This document shows positions 17,477-25,465 of a stretch of 49,834 nucleotides of DNA, in pieces. Position 1 is the first letter of the stretch. Every line of letters starts with the position of its first letter. The notes beneath the pieces were generated by a model that made no database searches, had not been told where the DNA came from, and worked only from the letters and a program-made list of their open reading frames with translations. The DNA is from Desulfovibrio sp. (GTDB lineage: Bacteria; Desulfobacterota; Desulfovibrionia; Desulfovibrionales; Desulfovibrionaceae): contig JAISTH010000099.1 in assembly GCA_031272715.1 (NCBI GenBank), forward strand, positions 1 through 49,834, given 5' to 3'. Made by a program: the position numbers and the translations under genes.

Positions 17477-18739
17477 TCAGACCACCTTTTCGCCGCCGAT
17501 GAAGTGATGCCGGACACGCCCGACGAGCTCGCGCCCGAGGAACGGCGTGTTCAGGCTCTTGGAACGCATGTTTCCACGATTGGCAGGCCATTTCTGGACC
17601 GGATCCCACAGGAAGAAGTCCGCCGGGTCCCCCGGAGAGAACGCGTTCACCGGCACGTCGAAAATCCTGCCGGGGGCGTGGCACCACAACCTGTGCAGAT
17701 CCGCCTCCTTGAGCCCCCCGTCCAGGACGAGCCCCCAGGTGAGGGACAGGGCCAGATCCAGCCCCGTGAAGCCGAAGAGCGCCACGTCCAGGGTGGAGTC
17801 CTTCTCGTGGCTGGCATGGGGGGCGTGATCCGTGGCCAGGATGTCCAGCGTGCCGTCGACGAGCCCCCGAAGCAGCGCCGCCCTGTCCTCGGGCCGGCGA
17901 AGGGGGGGACTGACCTTGGCCGCCGTATCGTAGTTGCCGATGGCGCTCTCGTCCAGAAGGAGATAGTGGGGGCAGGTCTCCGCCGTCACCTTCACGCCCC
18001 TGGACTTGCCCCAGGATATGACGTCCAGGGTCATGGCGCTGGACACGTGGGCGATGTGCACGGGCAGGCCCAGACACTCGGCCAGCAGGATGTCCCGCGC
18101 CGCCTGGATTGCCTCTCCGGCCGCCGGCTGCCCCTTGACCCCCAGCAGGCCGCTGAGTTCCCCCTCGTTCATCATCCAGCCGTGGCCGAGATGGGGATCC
18201 TCGCAGTGGTCGATGAAGGTCATGCCGAAGTCGGCGGCGTACTCCATGATGCGACGCAACAGTTCCGTGTTCGCGACGGGCTTGCCGTCGTTGGACACCG
18301 CGACGCAGCCGGCCTCCCGCATCTCGCCGAACTGGGGCATCTCCTCCCCCTTGAGCCCCATGGTTGCCGCGGCGATGGGCCGCAGATGCGGCCCGTGAGG
18401 GTGGCTTGCCCGGGCCCTGTCCATCATGAAGCGCGTCACCGAAGCCGTGTCGTTGACGGGGACCGTGTTGGCCATGCACATGACGGTGCCGAACCCGCCC
18501 TGGGCGGCGGCGGCCAGTCCCGAGGCGATGTCCTCCTTGTACTCCTGGCCGGGCTCCCGCAGGTGGGCGTGGGCGTCCACGAGGCTCGGCATGAGGAGAA
18601 GCCCCTTGGCATCGAGGATTTCGCATCCCTCGGGAACCGGCTGGGAACCGGAGGGCGTCATGGTCACGATCCTGCCCTCCGCGACGAACAGGTCGACGGA
18701 CGCTTCGAGGTGGGTGGCGTTGCGTACGCAAAGTTTCAT
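17477..18739 (-). CDS. pyrC: Dihydroorotase (class I)
   Basis: Catalyses reversible cyclisation of carbamoyl-aspartate to dihydroorotate, the third step of de novo pyrimidine synthesis. The zinc-binding signature DAHAHLREPG occupies residues 55-64. Other metal or substrate ligands are visible in FIDHCEDPHLGHG, VHIAHVSSAMT and ILATDHAPHASHEK (the last with the catalytic Asp). The protein of 420 residues fits class I (Aquifex/Bacillus type, partner of aspartate transcarbamoylase) rather than the shorter E. coli class II. The start ATG 18739 follows GGAGGATGCC. It lies 130 bases downstream of pyrB on the same strand; the gap holds a small hairpin GGGATC-CGAC-GATCCC (18839-18854). Confidence 0.95.
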   Translation of the reverse strand: MKLCVRNATHLEASVDLFVAEGRIVTMTPSGSQPVPEGCEILDAKGLLLMPSLVDAHAHLREPGQEYKEDIASGLAAAAQGGFGTVMCMANTVPVNDTASVTRFMMDRARASHPHGPHLRPIAAATMGLKGEEMPQFGEMREAGCVAVSNDGKPVANTELLRRIMEYAADFGMTFIDHCEDPHLGHGWMMNEGELSGLLGVKGQPAAGEAIQAARDILLAECLGLPVHIAHVSSAMTLDVISWGKSRGVKVTAETCPHYLLLDESAIGNYDTAAKVSPPLRRPEDRAALLRGLVDGTLDILATDHAPHASHEKDSTLDVALFGFTGLDLALSLTWGLVLDGGLKEADLHRLWCHAPGRIFDVPVNAFSPGDPADFFLWDPVQKWPANRGNMRSKSLNTPFLGRELVGRVRHHFIGGEKVV

Positions 18740-18869
18740 GGCATCCTCCCTGCCGCCGGCACCCCATGCCGGCAAGCCGGCCGCGCCCCGCATCCGGCGG
18801 GGATGCGCGAAACGGCGGCGATCCTGACGATGGAACCGGGGATCCGACGATCCCGGACGCTCCCCGACC

Positions 18870-19847
18870 TCATAGCACCAGCTCCTTGCCCCGGACGAAG
18901 GACGGAGGGGGGCTCACGGCCAGCAGGTAGAGCACCGCCATGCGGATCGCGACGCCCGCGGCCACCTGGTCCAGAACGAGGCTGGCCTTGCTGTCCGCCA
19001 CGTCGTCGGCGATTTCCAGGCCGCGGTTCAGGGGCCCCGGATGGAGCACCACCGCCTTCGGCCTGGCCTTGTCGAGATGCTTCGTCCCGAGGCAGAAGCG
19101 CTTCGAGTACTCGGTCAGGTCCGGCAGAAGCCCGGCCTGCTGCCGCTCGAGCTGCAGCCGCAGGCACATGACCGCGTCCACGTCGGCGACGGCGCGGCCC
19201 AGATCGGAGAAGACCTCCACGGGCCACGACTCCACCCCGGCCGGAAGGAGCGTGCGGGGCGAGCACAGCCGGACCTTGACGCCCAGCATGTGCAGGAGAT
19301 GGACGTTCGACCGGGCCACCCTGCTGTGGGAGATGTCCCCCAGGATGAGCAGCGTCCGCCCCGCAAACCGGTTCTCCCACGCCTCACGCAGGCTGAAGCA
19401 GTCGAGGAGGGCCTGCGTGGGATGGGCGTGCCATCCGTCCCCGGCGTTCACGACCGCGCAGGGGAGGAGGTCGGCGATGTATGCCGCCGCCCCGCTGCTG
19501 GGATGCCTGATCACGATGACGTCGGGCCCCATGGCGTGGAGCGTGAGGGAGGTGTCCTTCAGGGTCTCCCCCTTGTTGATGCTGGAGCCGGCCACGGACA
19601 GCGAGTAGGTGTCGGCGGAGAGGCGCTTGCCGGCGATGTCGAAGGACGTCCTGGTGCGGGTGCTGTTCTCGGCGAAGAAGAGCACCACGGTCTTGCCCTT
19701 CAGGGTGGGGACCTTCCTGACGGGACGGCGGTTGATCTCCTGGAAGCTGGCGGCCAGGTCGAGGAGATGGGTCACATCGTCCTTGTCCAGATGGGTGACA
19801 TCCAGAAGATGCCGATGCTTCCAGGTGTAGCGATCCTCGATACTCAT
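18870..19847 (-). CDS. pyrB: Aspartate carbamoyltransferase catalytic subunit
   Basis: Condenses carbamoyl phosphate with aspartate to carbamoyl-aspartate, the committed step of pyrimidine synthesis. The carbamoyl-phosphate loop STRTRT is at residues 62-67, with HPTQALLD and SHSRVARSN (carbamoyl-phosphate and domain linker regions) and the aspartate loop [10 protein letters not shown] further on. At 325 residues it is a normal catalytic chain; no pyrI regulatory subunit is found nearby, so regulation is likely at expression. The start ATG 19847 has GAGGTG close by; the open frame runs on to 20297 but includes the regulatory region. Directly upstream lie a leader peptide, an intrinsic terminator in its last codons and a promoter, an arrangement of attenuation type. 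Confidence 0.96.
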   Translation of the reverse strand: MSIEDRYTWKHRHLLDVTHLDKDDVTHLLDLAASFQEINRRPVRKVPTLKGKTVVLFFAENSTRTRTSFDIAGKRLSADTYSLSVAGSSINKGETLKDTSLTLHAMGPDVIVIRHPSSGAAAYIADLLPCAVVNAGDGWHAHPTQALLDCFSLREAWENRFAGRTLLILGDISHSRVARSNVHLLHMLGVKVRLCSPRTLLPAGVESWPVEVFSDLGRAVADVDAVMCLRLQLERQQAGLLPDLTEYSKRFCLGTKHLDKARPKAVVLHPGPLNRGLEIADDVADSKASLVLDQVAAGVAIRMAVLYLLAVSPPPSFVRGKELVL

Positions 19848-19855
19848 GGGGCACC

Positions 19856-19936
19856 TCAAAAAAAGCCCCCGCTGGGGACAACGGGGGGAGATCGGAAGGC
19901 GGGGAGGCGACGGCCCGTAACGTGGCGCTTGAGCAT
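19856..19936 (-). CDS. Putative 26-residue leader peptide of pyrB
   Basis: An ATG at 19936 opens a 26-codon frame (MLKRHVTG...SGGFF) whose UGA stop falls at the end of the terminator T-tract and eight bases before the pyrB start. The last two sense codons are UUU UUU in the U-tract itself. This is the geometry of the E. coli pyrBI leader, where a ribosome following a paused polymerase prevents the terminator from folding when UTP is scarce. I see no strong ribosome binding site before this ATG; the predicted promoter would start transcription about at the ATG, so a leaderless message is possible. Confidence 0.55.
   Translation of the reverse strand: MLKRHVTGRRLPAFRSPPVVPSGGFF
19858..19887 (-). 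terminator. Intrinsic terminator / attenuator before pyrB
   Basis: On the minus strand CCCCCGTTG, a TCCC loop and CAGCGGGGG form a 9-bp stem (one G-T pair) followed by C and seven T. It ends only 10 bases before the pyrB start codon and downstream of the predicted promoter, so it must be read through for expression. Confidence 0.8.
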
Positions 19937-19942
19937 GGGGGC

Positions 19943-19971
19943 ATGCTACCCCAGAGTCAAGCGGTTGTAAA
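19943..19971 (-). promoter_or_regulatory. Sigma-70 promoter of the pyrB unit
   Basis: TTTACA (19966-19971) and TAGCAT (19943-19948) are separated by 17 bases on the minus strand, matching 5 of 6 and 4 of 6 consensus positions. Transcription would begin near 19936, the leader ATG. An overlapping TTGACT with CATGCT is a weaker alternative. Confidence 0.6.
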
Positions 19972-20289
19972 GAGGAACGGCGATCCGCCTGGACGGGGGA
20001 CGGGGGTGTCCGGGGTCTGGAGGAGGAGCCGAGGGCGGCTGCAATCGGGCACGAAAAGGGTGCGGGATCCCGCGCCCGGCCCGAACGGGGGCCTCCACAG
20101 GCGACGTTCCCGCATCCGCCGGTCGGACGGCACGACCAGGCACAAAACGGTTGCAAAAAATTGCCCGTTGGATCAGGGGAGACTGCCGTCGGCCGCATTT
20201 CCGTAAAGCTACAGGGGCACGGTGTCTTGGGCCCCCATGACCAGGCGCTCTGGCGGGACGAAACAACCCAGGGAGGCAATATCTCCGAA
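19972..20289. other. Non-coding region between pyrB promoter and a small plus-strand gene
   Basis: No gene is supported. From about 20190 to 20285 there is a stretch with several complementary GC blocks (GGGGC/GCCCC, CCAG/CTGG) just before a GGGAGG box, so the 5' leader of the small gene at 20290 may be structured. Confidence 0.4.
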
Positions 20290-20445
20290 ATGCGCAAGAG
20301 GCCCTACACGGACGAACGTGCGGAGGAGATTCTGAAGGATCTGAATGCGAACCCCAATGTCAAGAGGTGGTGCTTCGCCGCGCCGCCCGACACCGACAAT
20401 GAACCAGATGCCGAGGAAAACCGCCTCGCACGCCGTTACACATAA
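20290..20445 (+). CDS. Small hypothetical protein (51 residues)
   Basis: A short charged protein, [18 protein letters not shown] at the start, then [13 protein letters not shown] and an acidic-to-basic tail. It has a helix-forming N-terminus and no signal peptide. A GGGAGG box lies about 14 bases before the ATG, somewhat far; the frame is open upstream to 20161 but that part looks non-coding. I do not recognise the family. It stands at the junction between the GC-rich pyr region and the AT-rich island. Confidence 0.45.
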   Translation: MRKRPYTDERAEEILKDLNANPNVKRWCFAAPPDTDNEPDAEENRLARRYT

Positions 20446-20728
20446 TGCATACCAGGAAAACATGGGCCAACGGCATTAAAGTGTTTTGGAATTATATAAC
20501 GACTCTTGGCTAATTTTATCATTTGCATGCTCGATATGTAGACAATGGTGAATTTGACATGAACAGCAAACTTAATATAAAACCAAATTGATGGTATTGG
20601 CGTTTGACAGAAAATTATATATTACAGAACGGCTATCAGGTATCGAAATATATGCATAGGCAATGCTTTAGAGGGATGGCGTTAGTTCCTGACTTTCAAG
20701 TACAGCATCAATATCTCGAACATGCTCA

Positions 20729-21142
20729 TTATGTCTCATCCTGTATGTCTGCCTGATACGACTGCGCCTCCGCCCCATGGCGTGGCACCTCGTCTATGTC
20801 TACGGGGTCCGATGTCATCAGGACCATCGTCAAGAACCCCATCCACTGCTCTTTCGACAGAGTCCCCTTGAGGCTCATCTCTCGAAATTTCCGGTAGTAA
20901 TCCTGATATTTCGGAGTAATCCTCGCCCACACCTCTGGACGCTCATTCTCCATATCTTCCAACGGTTCGACCATTTCCTTCTTTTCCTGCATTCTCCTCT
21001 TCTTCTGCATTTTCCTCTCCTCCTGGGTTGAAGACTTCTGGAAGAAGACCTGCGGTCCCCAGTCTCCAGGATATGACACAAAGGGATCGTCCTCGTCGAT
21101 GATCCCATCGGGCATTCCCTCCGGGAATGCCTCCTGCATCAT
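20729..21142 (-). CDS. Hypothetical protein in AT-rich island
   Basis: A 137-residue acidic-to-charged protein with a lysine/glutamate-rich central helix (QEERKMQKKRRMQEKKEMVE), then WARITPKYQDYYRKFREMS and SKEQWMGFLTMVLMT. I do not recognise it. The ATG pair at its start has only a weak AGGAA upstream. Another protein-like frame on the same strand (about 21272-21598) precedes it, so both may be parts of one decayed locus or an accessory gene pair. Its GC content is lower than in the housekeeping genes around it. Confidence 0.5.
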   Translation of the reverse strand: MMQEAFPEGMPDGIIDEDDPFVSYPGDWGPQVFFQKSSTQEERKMQKKRRMQEKKEMVEPLEDMENERPEVWARITPKYQDYYRKFREMSLKGTLSKEQWMGFLTMVLMTSDPVDIDEVPRHGAEAQSYQADIQDET

Positions 21143-21271
21143 GATTCCTGTTATTTCGGAACCTGCCGCAGACCATGTATGGGTTCGGGGCTGTCGCGGA
21201 CGTCTCCCATTGGCCCGTCGTTCGCCAACCGTCCTGACATGTTTTGTGACGTCCCTCCTTTGGCATCTGCC

Positions 21272-21598
21272 TTACACCGACTTCATCGGTGGCATGACGA
21301 TAGACATGGGGTTTCGTATAGAGTGATTCCCAATATTCCAAAACTCAAGCTGTCGTTCGTGCTCGAGCCACTCCGATTGGTAGTTCTTCTGCCGTTCGTC
21401 CAGAAAATGGTCCATCAAGGATACCTTTCCAAGAATGTCGTCACTTTCCTTCTCCGTGTCAAGAACCACCGAGGTGAAGAATTCTATCACACACAGCCTT
21501 CGGCCGCTGTACACGACACTGTACACGATATCCAGTATCGCTCTTGCATGCTCCGCGATGTAGTATGGCCCTCCTCGTGCAGATACTCTATTTATTCG
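21272..21598 (-). pseudogene. Probable gene remnant, no start codon found
   Basis: This frame reads like protein (GGPYYIAEHARAILDIVYSV, then GRRLCVIEFFTSVVLD, and DERQKNYQSEWLEHERQLEF), but the reading frame is bounded upstream by a stop at about 21599 with no usable ATG, GTG or TTG before the protein-like part. A GTG at 21526 would remove the well-formed N-terminal section and has no ribosome binding site. I therefore call it a fragment. The family is unknown. Confidence 0.35.
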
Positions 21599-21712
21599 TC
21601 AGTTCTAGGCTATTCTAAATTGACATAATCAATTACAGACATGGCATGATATCATATAATAAAGCCGCAGCCATCTAATACCACAAATCATCTAAAGAGA
21701 TTTTGGATAATT

Positions 21713-23287
21713 TTAACACCCAAATATATGCACAACCTTATCCCCTGCAATTTTCTTCGTCTTCCAGTAAATCTTTTTGCTCCAAGGTTTCGTTTTGGAA
21801 CGATCAAAGATGCCTAGCCATCCAACGGCAGACCCACAGCGTTCCATGTATTTGTTAACTTGCTCTAAAGATTCCGATATTGGCTGTGTCCCTGCAAGTT
21901 TAAGTTCAATAGGGTACTTTTTCCCGGCATAGCTCACGCATATGTCTGCGCGACCAGTCCCTAGCGCCGCATCACGCCTGATCCGACCTCCGCCATTGAC
22001 CACGCGTTGAAGATATGCGTAGAGTATAAGATGCGGCGCAGCTTCTTTATATTGAAATTTTTCAATCCATATCTCTGAATTTTCTCGCCAAAATTTTTGG
22101 AATTCTTTAAGAAGTGCAGATATATCAATTGACTCGCCATCCATCCATCTGTTTATCAGTGACTCTGGCAATTTTTCTTGTGCAATATATGTCAAAGTCC
22201 TTGTAATTACTTCATTATAAATTGGGTTGGCAATATGTAAGTCCTTGAGAGATTCGCCAGCGACTAGCCCGATGTTAAGGCAGAATTGCACATCGTCAGA
22301 AAGCATATCAAATGAAATATCTCCGCCATAGATGATAGGTTCTATAATTCTTTGGACACGGGCTTCTTTCAGACGATCTAATAATGAGTCTATATGTATG
22401 TCTCTGCGCAGTATTATACTCTCCGCAGCAGCATCAAAGTGAGATGATGTTATTATTTGTGTATAATCACGCCTTAGATCTTTTTCAATAATTTGATGCG
22501 CCAACGCATTAACGAGCCATGGTTGCCCTTCCGACCAATAGTATGCACGATCTATTGCCGCATCTTCAAAAATCTGTCCAGTGCATGTTGTGTGCTGAAA
22601 ATATAATTCTTTAATTTGCTCACCTGTAAAATTTCTCAGTGTTAAAGATTCTGTAATAATATTAAAAGGACTAGCACTTCCAAGAGTATCGCTATCTGGA
22701 CGAATATGTGCTTTGTAGTCACGAATGTCACGCATCCCGACCAAAGCTATTGACCAAGGAAATGGAATTTGCTTTCTATATATGTAGCCATTGCGTAACT
22801 GGCGCAAAAATGAAATAAGCGTCTCACAAGAAAGGCAGTCTGCCTCATCAAAGAAAATAACGAGTTTACGATCTATTGACTTTGCAATATTACTTAATGC
22901 ATCTCTAATGCCAGTAGCATCATCGCCATGTGGTTGACGAGTGAAAGAATTAATATAATCCATTTTGCTAAAATCATTGTTAATTATATCTATAATCATA
23001 TGTAGGCCCTTCTTGGGATTCGAATATCCCTGTACTGCTTCAAGCGAACAGTATACGGCACAGTAGTCGTCTAGTGCATTTAATCGATCGACTAGAGACA
23101 TGAGGAGTGTCGTTTTCCCGGACTGACGTGCAGCATGTATAGCAAAGTACTTGTGATCAAGTACGAGTTGACACGCCTCAGGCAATCGCGGTAAAGCATC
23201 AAGCATGTAATGCTCATCGGGAAAGCATGGGCCAGCGATATTAAAATGCTTAGGAACCCCTTCAAAATGTGTACTAGATTCTAACAT
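21713..23287 (-). CDS. AAA ATPase with C-terminal PD-(D/E)XK nuclease-like domain
   Basis: A 524-residue protein. The ATPase part has Walker A AARQSGKTT (residues 52-60) and Walker B KLVIFFDEAD (141-150), of the AAA_35/archaeal-ATPase-like kind. A winged-helix-like linker follows. The C-terminal domain has GRADICVSY with Asp448 and KKYPIELKLAG with Glu461-x-Lys463, the core of a PD-(D/E)XK nuclease fold, preceded by an arginine-rich strand (NGGGRIRRD). The start ATG 23287 is behind GGAG; frames further upstream are AT-rich noise. The gene is much poorer in GC than the core genes and has no partner on its strand. Relatives are scattered among bacteria and their role (mobile element or defence) is unclear; defence is inference. 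Confidence 0.85.
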   Translation of the reverse strand: MLESSTHFEGVPKHFNIAGPCFPDEHYMLDALPRLPEACQLVLDHKYFAIHAARQSGKTTLLMSLVDRLNALDDYCAVYCSLEAVQGYSNPKKGLHMIIDIINNDFSKMDYINSFTRQPHGDDATGIRDALSNIAKSIDRKLVIFFDEADCLSCETLISFLRQLRNGYIYRKQIPFPWSIALVGMRDIRDYKAHIRPDSDTLGSASPFNIITESLTLRNFTGEQIKELYFQHTTCTGQIFEDAAIDRAYYWSEGQPWLVNALAHQIIEKDLRRDYTQIITSSHFDAAAESIILRRDIHIDSLLDRLKEARVQRIIEPIIYGGDISFDMLSDDVQFCLNIGLVAGESLKDLHIANPIYNEVITRTLTYIAQEKLPESLINRWMDGESIDISALLKEFQKFWRENSEIWIEKFQYKEAAPHLILYAYLQRVVNGGGRIRRDAALGTGRADICVSYAGKKYPIELKLAGTQPISESLEQVNKYMERCGSAVGWLGIFDRSKTKPWSKKIYWKTKKIAGDKVVHIFGC

Positions 23288-24385
23288 GAGATTTACTCCT
23301 ATACAGGTAACTATTGACGATGAAGGTAGAAGATGCAAGATATTAAAAGAAAATTTTACACATATCAAATCATGGACTTTTAATAATTTTCTAAACAACT
23401 CTCTATGGCAAGCACATATAAATGTTATACATAACGAACAAGAATATAATTGCAGTATCAAAACTAATCACAAAATATATTCTTTTGCATTTACAGCGTT
23501 AAGTAGTCTGTTGATATATTGTGAGTATATTTTTAAACATAGTCGCAGAAAATTATATTTCGAAAATTTCATGATCTCGAACAAAAAATGTATTTGTTAC
23601 TTACGTCTATGCGAGGAAGATGTACTCAATCTCATTTACATAAAGAAAACCATCTGTATGGATGTGTTACAAGGTTTGGACTCCTATAGGCATTATCGAA
23701 AGGAAGTCTGTTCATGGGATACCCTCTCGGGAAGGCCAACTCACTGTATGGGCTACGGGAGAACCTTCCGGACATCTTGCCACATCCGGCGATGGCTGTC
23801 AAAGCCTCATCCGCCCTCGGCGCTGCGGGTCGACAGCGTGGGCGTCCTCATCCTGGCGGATTCCCCGGGCGGGATTCCGCCGACATGCGTCCTCCCAATG
23901 CGCAGGGGCATCCTTGCCCCTCTGAAAAAAAAGGACCGGAAGGAAGCAACGGGAAGGACCCATGGCATGCCCCTCATTTCCTCGCCATGTCCTTATGAGG
24001 CAGACCGGACGGCCAATGACTTGCACGAGGACATCCCCGGACCGCATTCCGCATCACCGCAGGGCCGGGACGCCTCTGTGACGCCCCATGTCCGACACTC
24101 TCCGAACGGAGCGCCCGAACCTTGCCAAGGCCCGCCTTTCGTGACAATTTACGCCATTATGGACGACCCTCCCGGATTGCGTCCGGGCACCCTCGCAAGC
24201 CCACGTGTATGCTCCGGGTGCGCCGCCACCTTGCGGCAGGGATCGGCGAAGCCATCGGACACGACCCGCCCCTCGGCATGCGGATCGGCATTGAAAACAG
24301 GTATCCATCAGTGGACACATCCGACACCCCCAAGACGGTCCGCGCCCTCCATTGCCCCCGCGCCGCACGCATCCCCCCTTTCCGG
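23288..24385. other. 1.1-kb region without a supported gene
   Basis: The first 400 bases are very AT-rich, then the composition turns abruptly GC-rich near 23700, which marks the right edge of the island. One plus-strand frame stays open from 23286 to 24431, but it starts divergently inside the ATPase start codon, has no ribosome binding site, and its residue composition changes with the DNA composition; I treat it as chance. The promoter for the ATPase gene should be in the AT-rich part and that for the substrate-binding gene near 24300. Confidence 0.5.
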
Positions 24386-25462
24386 ATGTGGATGTCCAAG
24401 ATCCCCTCGGCACTGCGCCTGCTGGTCCTGATCCTGTCCGTCACGGCCCTTCTGCTGCCTCCCTTCCTCGCTCCCGCGCTGGCGGAGCCGCCCGTCAAAC
24501 GCATAGGCTACCTCGAGGCCGGCCCCTACTGGGTGTACAAGAACATCTGGAACGCCTTCGTCAACGCCATGAACGAGTACGACGACATGCGCTGCACGTT
24601 CCCGCAGGATGCCAGGTTCAGTCCCGGCTGGGATCCGGACGGGACGCGGGGGCTGCCGGAAAAGGCCCGGGAACTCATGGGACGCAAGGACCTGGACCTC
24701 GTGGTGGGCATGGGCACCGCCGCCGTGAAAGCTCTGCTTGCGGCCAACGACGGGCGCCTGCCCATACTGGGCATGGGCATGGCCGATCCCGTGGCGGCCG
24801 GGGTGGTCGCCAGCGCGGATGATTCCGGGACGGACAACTTCACTTGCAGGGTGTCCGTCGACCGCCTCTCCTCCATGTTCCGCGCCTTCCACGACGTGGT
24901 GCGCTTCAAGAAGCTCGGCATCATGTACCACGACAGCCTGGAAGGGCGGACATACACGGCGCTGGACGACGCCATCGCCATCGCCTCCGAGATGGGCTTC
25001 TCGCTGGTGATCCACGACGGCCTCTCCGCCGAGGAAAGCGTGCAGGAATGCCGCAAGGGGCTGGAAGACCTGCGCCAGCGAGGCATGGACGCATTCTTCG
25101 TCGCGCCGCTGAACTGCTTCGAACTCGACAGCGACGGCCTCATGCCCCTGCTCCAGACGCTGATGGAGTGGAAGATCCCCACTTTCTCCAGAGGCGGCTC
25201 GGAACACGTCAAGGCCGGCGCCCTCATGGGCGTCTCGACGTGGGACTTCGACCCCGTCGGCACGTCCCTCGCCGAGCAGGCCCACGCCATCCTCGATGGC
25301 GCAAAGCCCCGCAGCCTGCCCATGCGAGAGCGGTTCGAGCCGTCCATCGCCCTCAATCTCGCCGTCGCAAAAATCATCGACTTCCACTTCCCCTTCGAAC
25401 TGCTCGTCGCCGCGGACGAACTGCTCGAAACCATCACCCCGCCTGGCCCTCCGGCGCACTGA
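24386..25462 (+). CDS. ABC-type substrate-binding protein (PF04392 type)
   Basis: A periplasmic binding protein of the ABC_sub_bind family. A signal peptide (SKIPSALRLLVLILSVTALL) ends near PALAEPPVKR. The mature part starts VKRIGYLEAGPYWVY and shows a two-lobed Rossmann pattern: DLVVGMGTAAVKALL, LPILGMGMADPVAAGVV, KLGIMYHDSLEG and MDAFFVAPLNCFELD. The start may be ATG 24386 or ATG 24392; neither has a clear ribosome binding site. Its stop is followed after three bases by the next gene, so it is co-translated with the sensor-MFS protein. No ABC permease or ATPase lies nearby, suggesting that the binding protein hands its ligand to the fused membrane protein rather than to an ABC transporter. 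Confidence 0.85.
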   Translation: MWMSKIPSALRLLVLILSVTALLLPPFLAPALAEPPVKRIGYLEAGPYWVYKNIWNAFVNAMNEYDDMRCTFPQDARFSPGWDPDGTRGLPEKARELMGRKDLDLVVGMGTAAVKALLAANDGRLPILGMGMADPVAAGVVASADDSGTDNFTCRVSVDRLSSMFRAFHDVVRFKKLGIMYHDSLEGRTYTALDDAIAIASEMGFSLVIHDGLSAEESVQECRKGLEDLRQRGMDAFFVAPLNCFELDSDGLMPLLQTLMEWKIPTFSRGGSEHVKAGALMGVSTWDFDPVGTSLAEQAHAILDGAKPRSLPMRERFEPSIALNLAVAKIIDFHFPFELLVAADELLETITPPGPPAH

Positions 25463-25465
25463 CAG

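Noticed and set aside
20190..20290. Cyclic-di-GMP-I riboswitch
   Set aside because: Only one short word resembles the motif; the GGCAAACC part, the GNRA hairpin and the receptor region are missing, so I do not list it as a riboswitch.
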